From the IMG/VR virus record IMGVR_UViG_3300035703_000027, positions 1-64,000 of that record: DNA of 64,000 nt. The stretch is one strand, 5' to 3'. The translations under genes and the position numbers were made by a program. This stretch comes from a virus. The notes under the pieces are model-generated. The model was not told where the DNA came from. It made no database searches and saw only the letters and a list, made by a program, of their open reading frames with translations. Below are positions 21,857 through 30,361 of the stretch, piece by piece (the stretch's first letter is position 1; each line of letters starts with the position of its first letter).

Positions 21857-23584
21857 ATGCTGCTCGTCCCCGTGCGCGCGTCGCTGCCCCTGCCGGCGTT
21901 CTTCGACCTGTGGAAGGCCATGATCCAGGTCAAGGCCCACACCCGCCGGGACGGCACCCAGGTGCGGGCGCACACCCGTAACATCCAGTCCCATGCGGAG
22001 CGCAAAGAGCTGGTGACGGCCCTCGCGCGCAAGATGGCCGCGGGCGAGCACACGCGGCACGCCACCCTGGCGTCCGCGGTGGGGGCCGCGCGGCACGCGT
22101 CCAAGGTCAACGGGAAGGCCGTGCACGTGTACGAACACCCGGAAGGTGGCTGGGTGGCGACGCACGACGAGACGCACACGGAGGGCCACGACGAGCGCAT
22201 CGTCGCGCACAAGGGCAAGGCGCGCCTGCACCGGCGCGGCGAGGCCTCGCTCGGGCTTGCGCACCTCAAGGGGCCCATCGCGGAGCACGTCGAGAAGCCC
22301 GCGCCGGCGCCCAAGGTGAAGAAGCCACGGCCCAAGGCCGCCCCCAGGCAGCGCCCGGAGGCCGCCGCGAAGCAGACGCCTGCGGTCAACCCCAAGCTCG
22401 CGGGCCTCGACAACGTGCTGCACCACGTCGAGGGCAGCCACACCGTGGCCGCCATCCACCCGTCAAAGATCCAGGTGGACGCCAACGCCTACCAGTTCAA
22501 GGGCGGCGGAGACTCCCACGGCGTGACGGACCGGCTGCGGAGCGTCCAGAAGTGGGACTACATGGCAGGCGCCATGAACCCGGTCATGGTGCACAAGCGC
22601 AACGACGGCAGCATGTACGTGGTGGACGGCCACCAGCGCACCGGACTTGCCCGGCGCCTGCTGGCCGAGGGGCACGACGTGCCGGCGCTGAACGCCGTGG
22701 TGTTCCACGAGGCCGACGGCTACACCGTGGGCGAGATGAAGCGCATGGGGGCGCTCGCCAACATCCAGCAGGGCACGGGCACGGCGGTGGACGTTGCCAA
22801 GGTGCTGCGGGAGCGCCCGCTGTCCGAGGCGGAGCGCGCCACCATCCCGGCGGGGTCGAACGAGGCGTTCAAGGACGGCGAGGATCTCGCGCGGCTGTCG
22901 GACGAGGCCTTCACCTACGTGGCGAACCAGAAGCTGCACCACGACCCCAAGAAGAACGCCGCGTTCGGCGCCATCGTCGCGCGGGCCTTCAGTGAGCCCG
23001 GGCAGCAGCTCGCGGCGCTGCAAGAGCTGGCGAAGGACAGGCCGGCCGGACGGCAGGAAGCCGAAGACATGGTGCGGGAGATCAAGGCGGCGGGGTTCGC
23101 GTCGGCAAACCAGGCCACGCTGTTCGGCGTCGAACAGTACCAGGAAACCCTGCACAAGCCCATCGCCAAGATCCTGGGCAACGTGCGCCGGCGCCTGGCC
23201 GACGAGAAAAACGCGCTGGGCAACGCCATCCGCAACCGGGCCCGGCTGGAGGCGCGCGGCAGCCAGATTGACGCCGGCCAGGCCGCCGAAGGCAAGCAGC
23301 AGGCGGACGCGTTGGTGGGCGTGCTGAATGTGGTACACGACAAGTCGGGCGCGTTCCGCGAGGCGCTCAAGGCGTCCGCGCGCGGCCTGAAGGAGGGAGC
23401 GTTCAATGAGCGACAAGCAACCGATGCCGTCATCAGCGCCCTCGAACGAGAGTTCGAGCAGCTCAAACCGGGTGGTGCAGGGCCTTCAGATTTACCAGGC
23501 GGTGGGCGAGGCGATGAAGAAGGTCGCGAAGAAGGCCCGCGGCCGGTCGTCATAGACCCCGGCCAGGCGTCCATGTTCGGCTGA
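21857..23584 (+). CDS. Module protein 3: N-module fused to DdrB-like ParB domain
   Basis: 575 aa. Residues 15-155 are a textbook copy of the shared module (KAHTRRDGTQVRAHTRN, then HVYEHPEGGWVATHDE, then SLGLAHLKGPIAEHVEKP). A short Pro/Lys linker follows. Residues 183-305 form a ParB-like nuclease/CTPase fold: VEGSHTVAAIHPSKIQVD, PVMVHKRNDGSMYVVDGHQR and the final FHEADGYTV. This matches the DdrB-like ParB domains of polyvalent proteins. A long helical tail (305-575) follows. These domains are thought to act on DNA or protect incoming phage DNA. ATG 21857 follows GGAGGA. Confidence 0.82.
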   Translation: MLLVPVRASLPLPAFFDLWKAMIQVKAHTRRDGTQVRAHTRNIQSHAERKELVTALARKMAAGEHTRHATLASAVGAARHASKVNGKAVHVYEHPEGGWVATHDETHTEGHDERIVAHKGKARLHRRGEASLGLAHLKGPIAEHVEKPAPAPKVKKPRPKAAPRQRPEAAAKQTPAVNPKLAGLDNVLHHVEGSHTVAAIHPSKIQVDANAYQFKGGGDSHGVTDRLRSVQKWDYMAGAMNPVMVHKRNDGSMYVVDGHQRTGLARRLLAEGHDVPALNAVVFHEADGYTVGEMKRMGALANIQQGTGTAVDVAKVLRERPLSEAERATIPAGSNEAFKDGEDLARLSDEAFTYVANQKLHHDPKKNAAFGAIVARAFSEPGQQLAALQELAKDRPAGRQEAEDMVREIKAAGFASANQATLFGVEQYQETLHKPIAKILGNVRRRLADEKNALGNAIRNRARLEARGSQIDAGQAAEGKQQADALVGVLNVVHDKSGAFREALKASARGLKEGAFNERQATDAVISALEREFEQLKPGGAGPSDLPGGGRGDEEGREEGPRPVVIDPGQASMFG

Positions 23585-23605
23585 GCGCCAGCCGCTTCCG
23601 GGCGT

Positions 23606-23645
23606 GGCAAAACGCGACCGCGGGGCGCCACGCCGGGGCTACGAT
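23606..23645 (+). promoter_or_regulatory. Class G promoter before module protein 4
   Basis: GGCAA at 23606-23610, a 29-base spacer, TACGAT at 23640-23645. The sequence between is almost the same as in the copy at 21799, showing that promoter and module were duplicated together. Confidence 0.65.
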
Positions 23646-23664
23646 GGGGCCGGAGGATTGCCCC

Positions 23665-25467
23665 ATGCTGCTCGTCCCCGCGCGCCCGTCGCTGTCTTTG
23701 CTGGCCTTCTTCGACCTCTGGAAGGCCATGATCCAGGTCAAGGCGCACACGCGCAAGGACGGGACCCAGGTCAAGGCGCATACGCGCAACATCCAGTCGC
23801 GCGCCGAGCGCAAGGAGCTGGTGGCGGCCCTCGCGCGCAAGATGGCGGACGGCGCGCACACGCGCCACGCCACGCTGGCGTCGGCCGTCGGGGCAGCCCG
23901 GTACGCCTCGAAGGCGAACGGCAAGGCCGTGCACGTGTACGAGCATGCCGAGGGCGGGTGGGTCGCGACCCATGACGCCAGCCACACCGAGGGCCACGAC
24001 GAGAAGATTGTGGCCCACAAGGGCAAGGCGCGCCTGCATCGGGCCGGCGAGGCCTCGCGCAGCCTGGCGCACCTCAAGGGACCGATCGCGGAGCACGTCG
24101 CAAAGCCGGCGCCCGCGCCCAAGGTGAAGCCGGCCCGGCCCAAGGCGGAGAAGAAACCCGCCCCGGAGGCCACGCCCAAGCGCTACACCTACGGCCTCCA
24201 GATGCGGCCCCCGTCGATCGGGGCGGTGCCGAAGGACTACGTGGGGCTGGAGCCGCCCAACGAGCACTTCCGGCACGGCCTCATTCACTACGATCGCGAG
24301 CTGACGCCCGAGGAGGTCAAGAGCTACGAACTGGACCACCTCACGAGCAAGGGGCGCTCGCAGGCGCGCGAGGACATGAAGGCCTCGAACGTGTTCCTCG
24401 GCACGGAGCCGATGAAGATCACGGCCGAGCACCTGGACGCCACCCTCGACATGGCGAAGGAGGACAATCCGGGCGCGTTCGACGAGGCCCTGGAGCACCT
24501 CAAGGAACGCCGGCCGGACCTCGCCGGGGCGATCGCGGCGTGGGAGAAGAAAGCGGGCGGGGCGCCGGAGCCCGCGCAAGGCGACGCGCCTGCCGAGACG
24601 GCTATGGCCCGGGGCTGGCCCGGCGCGGCTGCGCAGGACAACGGCAAGGCCGGGAAGCCGGTGCACCCGAGCACCTTGGCGGCGGGCGACATGCTGATGG
24701 GACAGCACCCGGGTGGTCAATTCCAGACCCTGGTGGTGCTGGCAGACCCCACCGTGAAGCCCGAAGGCCAGTTCGTGATCGAGAATGAGGACGGCCGTCA
24801 GCTCAGGGTGGACGGCGGGTTTTTCAAGCGGCCTGGCATATCCTGGACGCACGCCGGCCAGGCCTACCCCGAGGCCACGCCGCAGGCCGCGGGGCAGGAC
24901 TCCCAGGTGCGCGCCATCGTCGAGCGGAGCGGCGGCACGCTGCTGTCCGGCCCCTCGCCCAAGGTGCGCACCCCCAAGTACGACAAGCTTGCGACCGACA
25001 AGTCCGGCCGCTTCCACATCTACGACCAGCGGCTCGCGCTCGTGGGGCGGGAAAGGCCCAACCTGCTGTCCAAGAAGGCCGAGGCCTTCGGCAGTGCCGA
25101 TGTCCCCTACGTCAAGGCCGACCCCAAGGCGATGCGGATGGTCAGCGAGGTCGCGTTCTTCCCTGCGACAGCATCCGACAAGGCGCACAAGCTTCAGGGG
25201 ATCACGGCGCTGTCAGACGGCACCATGGTCAACACCGGCCACTTGCAAGCGCTGCGCAGCGCGTTCCCCGACGCCACGCTGCACGTGCTGCCGCCAGGCG
25301 ACCCGCTGGCCGGCAACGCCTACACCACGATGGTGTATGCCATCGGGAGGATGGGCGAACTGGTCGGGTTTATGGGGTCGGTGGGCGCGGAGGAGCCGCA
25401 CCTGCGACAGTTGAGCGCCGCCCTCAAGGGAGCGACCACCAGCCGCCCCGCGCCCGTCGCACGCTGA
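23665..25467 (+). CDS. Module protein 4: N-module with unassigned payload
   Basis: A 600-aa protein starting at ATG 23665 (GGAGGATTGCCCC before it). Residues 15-160 are the shared module, very close to those of proteins 3 and 8. Residues 173-295 (YTYGLQ ... HYDRELTPEEVKSYELDHL ... EALEHLKERRPDLAGAI) match the central domain of module protein 1 and look like a reusable payload. The last 250 residues (KYDKLATDKSGRFHIYDQR ... LPPGDPLAGNAYTTMVYAIG) are not recognised. No catalytic motif is clear. It ends four bases before protein 5, so both probably share one transcript. Confidence 0.72.
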   Translation: MLLVPARPSLSLLAFFDLWKAMIQVKAHTRKDGTQVKAHTRNIQSRAERKELVAALARKMADGAHTRHATLASAVGAARYASKANGKAVHVYEHAEGGWVATHDASHTEGHDEKIVAHKGKARLHRAGEASRSLAHLKGPIAEHVAKPAPAPKVKPARPKAEKKPAPEATPKRYTYGLQMRPPSIGAVPKDYVGLEPPNEHFRHGLIHYDRELTPEEVKSYELDHLTSKGRSQAREDMKASNVFLGTEPMKITAEHLDATLDMAKEDNPGAFDEALEHLKERRPDLAGAIAAWEKKAGGAPEPAQGDAPAETAMARGWPGAAAQDNGKAGKPVHPSTLAAGDMLMGQHPGGQFQTLVVLADPTVKPEGQFVIENEDGRQLRVDGGFFKRPGISWTHAGQAYPEATPQAAGQDSQVRAIVERSGGTLLSGPSPKVRTPKYDKLATDKSGRFHIYDQRLALVGRERPNLLSKKAEAFGSADVPYVKADPKAMRMVSEVAFFPATASDKAHKLQGITALSDGTMVNTGHLQALRSAFPDATLHVLPPGDPLAGNAYTTMVYAIGRMGELVGFMGSVGAEEPHLRQLSAALKGATTSRPAPVAR

Positions 25468-25471
25468 CGCC

Positions 25472-28400
25472 ATGACCCGCATCCACCTGCCCCTCATCGC
25501 CAACCCCGATCGCCGCCTGGCCCTGCTCAAGGCCATGGTGCAAGTCCGCACGCACACGCGGGCGGACGGCGCCACGGTGCAGGGCTACACCCGCGAGCAG
25601 CAGACCGCCCCGGAGCGCGCCGAGCTGGTGGACCACCTCGCGCGGACCCTCAAGGCCGGCGGCCGGGAGGCCGTGCAGGTGCTCGGGCCCGCGGACGCCC
25701 ACCGCACCGCCGTCGCGATCGCCCGCAAGAACCGCAAGCCGGTGCACCTGCACCACGCCCGGGACGCGTGGCGCTTCAGCCACCGCAAGCCGCCCGGGCG
25801 GGCCTGCCACGAGGTGCACCGCCACCACACGGTGGCCCACGCGGCCGGCGAGGCCCCGCGCAAGCTGACGCACCGCCAGGCGCGCGAGGCCCTCAAGGCC
25901 GCGCACCAGCCACCGCCGGCCCCGGTGCCGGGGGCGGAGACGACCCGGCTGGCGCACGTGTACCACCACGTCCCCGGCTCGCACACCCTCGCGGCGGTGG
26001 AGCCCGGGCGCATCGAGGTGGACCCGGGCGCCTACCAGCACCGCGCGGGCGCCAACGCCCGCGGGGAGGTGCGCGCCTGGGACGGCCCCGAGGCATGGGA
26101 TCCGGCGCACAGCTACAAGCCCGTGCTGCTGCACCGGCGCCGGAACGGCAAGCTCTACATGGTGGACGGCCACCACCGCCTCGCGCAGGCCCACCGGCTG
26201 CTCAAGGCCGGGCACGCCCTGCCGCCCATGAACGCCGTCATCCTGAGCGAGAAGGACGGTTACACCCCCGCGCACATGCGCGCCATCAACGCGCTGGCGG
26301 CCCAGAGGAGCGACGACGATGCCCAAACAACCCCACCCCAAGGTCCAGCAGGGGCTGGCAATCTACCAGCAGGTGCAGGCGGCCCTGACACCCAAGCCGG
26401 CTGGCAGCCCGTCGGCGCCGGCAACACCGGCACGGTCTACCGGGACGGCGCCGAGGTCGTAAAGCGCACCGTGACCACGGACGGCGCCCGGACGGCCGAG
26501 GGCGACGTGTACGACGCCCTGCGGGGCACCCCGGGCATCGCCCCGGGCTACCGGGACGGCGACGCCATCCGGCTGCCCCACTACCCCACGATCCTGAGCA
26601 CGGACGCCGTGCCGGCCGAGGCGCGCGCGCGGCACGCCGCGGCCCTACGGGCGAACGCCCCGCGCCTCAACGCGGCGGTTCATGCCCTCTCCGAGGCCGG
26701 CTACAACTACGCGGACCCGTTGCAGGCCGGGCTCGACGCCGACGGCACGCTGCACCTGCTCGACTTCAGCAACGCGCACCGGCGCGGCCCCGCGGACCTG
26801 ACGCACGCCGACAACAACGGCTACCTCCAGGCCTACTACCGGGCCTTCGGGCTCGACGACCTCGCGGCGCAGGTGGGCGCCGCCCACCACGCCCGGCGCG
26901 CCATGGGGGCGATCGCCGGGGCGGAGCGGGAGCTGGCGGACGTGGGACTCTCCGAGGACGAGCTGGCGGCGGAGCGGGACCTCACGGCGCAGATGCACGG
27001 GGCGCACATCCACGCCCACCACGACCGGATGCGGCGCGAGTTGGCGGGCGAGCCGCGTTACAGTTACGTGGGCACGGCGCACCCGGGCAAGCTGCCCATC
27101 GGGACCACGCACGTCGAGGCCCCGGGCGGGCACCACGTCGTGCTGGCCGCGCACCCGCTGGACGCGGAGGCGATCGCGCGGCATGGGTTGCTGCCGGTGG
27201 AACATCCGGCCGTGACGCCCGAGGGGGGCGCGGCCGACGCCATGGCCCTCGCGCGCCTGGAGGCCCTGCACCAGGCCGAGCAGGGGCAGGCGGCGCCGGT
27301 GGCCGACGCGCTGGAGAAGGGCGGGCTCGGAGCCGACGCGCGCGGCCTGAGCGTGGACGCGCTGCTGGACATGCTCAAGGCCTTGATTCAGGTGAAGGCC
27401 CACACCCGCCGGGACGGGACGCAGGTGCGGGCCCACACGCGCAACATCCAGTCGCGGGCGGAGCGTCAGGAGCTGGTGGACGCGCTGGCGCGCCGGATGG
27501 CCGAAGGGGATCACACGCGGCACGCCACGCTGGCGTCAGCCGTCGGGGCGGCCCGGCACGCGTCGAAGGTCAACGGGAAGGCCGTGCACGTGTACGAACA
27601 CGCCGAGGGCGGCTGGGTCGCGACGCACGACGCCAGCCACACCGAGGGCCACGACGAGCGGATCGTGGCGGTGAAGGGCCGGGCGCGGCTGCACCGGGCG
27701 GGCGAGGCATCGCGAAGCCTGGCGCACCTCAAGGGGCCCATCGCCGAGCACGTCGAGAAGCCCGCGCCCGAGCCGAGGGTCAAGAAGCCCCGGCCGAAGG
27801 TGGAGAAGAAGCCCGCCCTGCCGGATACGCCAGCGGGCCGGCTCGCTGGCGCGTACTTGGCGACCGCCCACGAGAGCCGGCGCGAGGCGGAAAGCCGCTT
27901 CTACGAGCTGCTTGAGAAGCGCGAGGCGAGTGGCGAGAAGGTGCCTACCACGGGTGGCCTGCCCACCTACTACAACGACGCCACGGGGCAGTTCCTGGAG
28001 GCGCTTGAGGCGGACATGGAGGCGCATGGCGGTGAGGTGTCGCGCCATGTTGAGGCAGCGGGGTTCCGCCTGCTGGATCGCGACGAGGCGAGCCGATTGG
28101 CCCAGGCCTACGACCAGTCGCAGCAAGAGCGGGCGTGGGAGTCGGAGATGGCCCGGTACACGCCGCAAAGCCTAGCAGACGAGTACGAGGCCCACGCAGG
28201 TGCAACCGACGCCGAGGCCCGGGAGAACTACAGTGCCCAAGAGGCGCGTCGCGCTGAACAGGGCGCGCAGATGAAAGGGGCCAAGCTGGAGTTCATGCAC
28301 GCCGAAACCGGGCGCGCCATGTATGTGGCAGATGAGGACAGCAAGCGCATGGGCGACGAGCTGCTGCGCAGGGGCTGGCGTCCAATTTCATGGGAGGAGA

Positions 28401-30025
28401 AGGCCGCACTCAGCCAAGCCAAGCGCGAGGAACGCAAGGCCGCATGGACAGCTTCCACGCTGGACGAGGTGATGTCCGGCAGGCCGGGCCGGTACAGCCT
28501 GTGGCGCGGCCAGGCGGACAAGCGCGAGGGGGCGCCCCTTGGGGCTGACGAGGCCAACCACCGGCACCTTAACATTCTCACCACGTCGTACACGGCAAGC
28601 GGACAGCACGCCGGCAAACCGGTCGCCGAAGAACGGCTGTTTACGGTGGGGGGGCGCGTCTCAAAGATGGACGTGGAGCTGCGGCGCCCCTTCGTGGGGG
28701 ACGCTGCCGGCCTTGAATCGCTGCGAGCGAAGTACCTCGCGACCAATTCGGAGATCGAAAAACTCCAGAAGGAGGGCGTCGTGGCGCTGCCGGCGTGGCT
28801 GCTGGCGGTCTTGAAGCGTGATGGCTTCGACGCGTTCGTAATGGGCAAAAAGGATGGCGCCGAGATGGCGGTGTTCCCGGACAAGCCGAGCACGGCCTTC
28901 GACCGCGTGGATGACTTCAAGCCCCCGGCTGCCGTTAAACTGTTTACGGGGCTCGGGCTTCGGATTACGCCCCAGGAGGCAGAGCTGGCCGGGCTTGCGT
29001 CACCTATTACGATGACCGCCACGGAGTGGGGCAAGCACCTGGGGGTCAAGCTCGGCAGTCCCCGATGGGGCACCGTGATGCGCGTGCATCGTGATGCCGT
29101 TGTGGAGGCGGTCAAGTCGGGCGCGGAGGTGCCGCGCCGGGTCAAGCGGTCGGTTTTCCGTTACGCTGGCGACGATCGCCCGGTGGGGCTCCCTGCGGGC
29201 GAAGTGCGCACCCGCCTGACTGAATTGCAGAAGCAGCAACAGGCAGAGCGGTCCGAACTAGAGCGGCGCCGCAAAGAACTGGGCAATCAGATTCTGGCCC
29301 ACAAGGGCGGCGCCATGCACAGCGATCCAGGAACCAAGTGGGACGACACGTATCGCAACTTGGTTGAGCGGGAAACCGAGATGTGTCGGGAAAGTTCCCG
29401 CATGTACCGCAAGCATAAAGAGGAGCAACGGGAGGCGGTGATGTGTCCCGAGAAGCTGGAAATGGTCGTCAGCTATGACGATCACCCGGAGGCTCGGCCG
29501 CACCACGAGACGTGGAGGCAAGCAGTAAACCAGTTTGCGCGCATGGTTGGCCCCCGTCCCGGGGTTCACTGCGTGCAGATGCGGTATGACGAAAGCTCTT
29601 TCTGGGGCGACCGCGCAAGCTATAGCGATCACGGCCTGTGCGTGAACCTCAAGGGCGCTGATGGCGACATAGATGGAACCATCGTGCATGAGCTTGGGCA
29701 CTGGTTTGAGGTCAACGCCCCCGAAGTCCTTGAAAAGGCCATCGCGTTCCATCGCCGGCGGACGGAAGGCGAAAAGTGGGTGACGATGAACGAGGCCGAA
29801 CCCGGCGCCAACTACCATGAAACCGAGCACACCAAGGTGGACAATTTTTTCCGCCCCTACGTGGGTAAGCTGTATGGCGACTACCTGAAAGACGATGGAA
29901 AGATTACGGCCACCGAGATCGTCTCGATGGGCATCGAGCTGATGTGGCGCAGCCCGTCTTACTTCGCCGAAACCGATCCCGATTACTTCGACTTTATCTG
30001 GGGCCTGCTGCGGAGGACGAAATGA
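25472..30025 (+). CDS. Module protein 5: double-module giant with ParB-, kinase-, ART- and zincin-like domains
   Basis: 1517 aa. The order is: a diverged first module (THTRADGATVQGYTRE, residues 15-100); a ParB-like domain (150-285, with YMVDGHHRLAQAH); a kinase-like domain (GAGNTGTVY near 314, YNYADPLQAG, LLDFSNAHR); a second, canonical module (626-790); and an ADP-ribosyltransferase-like segment (SLWRGQADKREG ... LTTSYTASG ... KRDGFDAFVMGKKDGAEMAVF, about 1003-1160). It ends in a zinc peptidase (HELGHWFE near 1405, third ligand probably the Glu of ATEIVSMG near 1480). It looks like two family members fused end to end. The 3' third has visibly lower GC. The start is ATG 25472, four bases after the previous stop. 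Confidence 0.8.
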   Translation: MTRIHLPLIANPDRRLALLKAMVQVRTHTRADGATVQGYTREQQTAPERAELVDHLARTLKAGGREAVQVLGPADAHRTAVAIARKNRKPVHLHHARDAWRFSHRKPPGRACHEVHRHHTVAHAAGEAPRKLTHRQAREALKAAHQPPPAPVPGAETTRLAHVYHHVPGSHTLAAVEPGRIEVDPGAYQHRAGANARGEVRAWDGPEAWDPAHSYKPVLLHRRRNGKLYMVDGHHRLAQAHRLLKAGHALPPMNAVILSEKDGYTPAHMRAINALAAQRSDDDAQTTPPQGPAGAGNLPAGAGGPDTQAGWQPVGAGNTGTVYRDGAEVVKRTVTTDGARTAEGDVYDALRGTPGIAPGYRDGDAIRLPHYPTILSTDAVPAEARARHAAALRANAPRLNAAVHALSEAGYNYADPLQAGLDADGTLHLLDFSNAHRRGPADLTHADNNGYLQAYYRAFGLDDLAAQVGAAHHARRAMGAIAGAERELADVGLSEDELAAERDLTAQMHGAHIHAHHDRMRRELAGEPRYSYVGTAHPGKLPIGTTHVEAPGGHHVVLAAHPLDAEAIARHGLLPVEHPAVTPEGGAADAMALARLEALHQAEQGQAAPVADALEKGGLGADARGLSVDALLDMLKALIQVKAHTRRDGTQVRAHTRNIQSRAERQELVDALARRMAEGDHTRHATLASAVGAARHASKVNGKAVHVYEHAEGGWVATHDASHTEGHDERIVAVKGRARLHRAGEASRSLAHLKGPIAEHVEKPAPEPRVKKPRPKVEKKPALPDTPAGRLAGAYLATAHESRREAESRFYELLEKREASGEKVPTTGGLPTYYNDATGQFLEALEADMEAHGGEVSRHVEAAGFRLLDRDEASRLAQAYDQSQQERAWESEMARYTPQSLADEYEAHAGATDAEARENYSAQEARRAEQGAQMKGAKLEFMHAETGRAMYVADEDSKRMGDELLRRGWRPISWEEKAALSQAKREERKAAWTASTLDEVMSGRPGRYSLWRGQADKREGAPLGADEANHRHLNILTTSYTASGQHAGKPVAEERLFTVGGRVSKMDVELRRPFVGDAAGLESLRAKYLATNSEIEKLQKEGVVALPAWLLAVLKRDGFDAFVMGKKDGAEMAVFPDKPSTAFDRVDDFKPPAAVKLFTGLGLRITPQEAELAGLASPITMTATEWGKHLGVKLGSPRWGTVMRVHRDAVVEAVKSGAEVPRRVKRSVFRYAGDDRPVGLPAGEVRTRLTELQKQQQAERSELERRRKELGNQILAHKGGAMHSDPGTKWDDTYRNLVERETEMCRESSRMYRKHKEEQREAVMCPEKLEMVVSYDDHPEARPHHETWRQAVNQFARMVGPRPGVHCVQMRYDESSFWGDRASYSDHGLCVNLKGADGDIDGTIVHELGHWFEVNAPEVLEKAIAFHRRRTEGEKWVTMNEAEPGANYHETEHTKVDNFFRPYVGKLYGDYLKDDGKITATEIVSMGIELMWRSPSYFAETDPDYFDFIWGLLRRTK

Positions 30026-30291
30026 TCGTTGTGGCGCTCGACGGGACCGAATACCGGCTCAGGGACGGCAAGTGGCTGGGGCTGCCGGGGCGCACCCTCA
30101 AGCTGCTGGAATCCACCCGCGACCTGTGGCAGCTCGACATGCCGGAAGGGACCGGGCCGGGCGTGCTGCCAACCCAGCGGGATCGCGACAGGGCGTGGGC
30201 GAAGTGGGTGGTGCGCCACTACGGCGGCGCCCTGGTGCACGAGTCCCCCCTTCCGCCCCACGCCCCGGAGCGCCCCGGCGTCGTTTACTGA
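30022..30291 (+). CDS. Hypothetical 89-aa protein coupled to module protein 5
   Basis: ATG 30022 overlaps the previous stop (ATGA), with CGGAGG upstream. The protein is a compact predicted beta sheet plus helix (MIVVALDGTEYRLRDGKW, LPGRTLKLLES) with no known motif. A similar small gene (33275) follows the other large zinc-peptidase member, also directly at its stop. Both could be antidotes, chaperones or assembly partners of the preceding large protein. That is a positional guess only. Confidence 0.65.
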   Translation: MIVVALDGTEYRLRDGKWLGLPGRTLKLLESTRDLWQLDMPEGTGPGVLPTQRDRDRAWAKWVVRHYGGALVHESPLPPHAPERPGVVY

Positions 30292-30304
30292 CGCGGGCGG
30301 CCCT

Positions 30305-30344
30305 GGCAATTCCTGACCTCGTGTCAGCAGCCCGGGGCTAGGAT
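30305..30344 (+). promoter_or_regulatory. Class G promoter before module protein 6
   Basis: GGCAA at 30305-30309, a 29-base spacer, TAGGAT at 30339-30344. The interior differs from the other copies while the two ends and their spacing are kept, which supports real selection on them. Confidence 0.65.
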
Positions 30345-30361
30345 GTGGGGGGAGCACCCCC

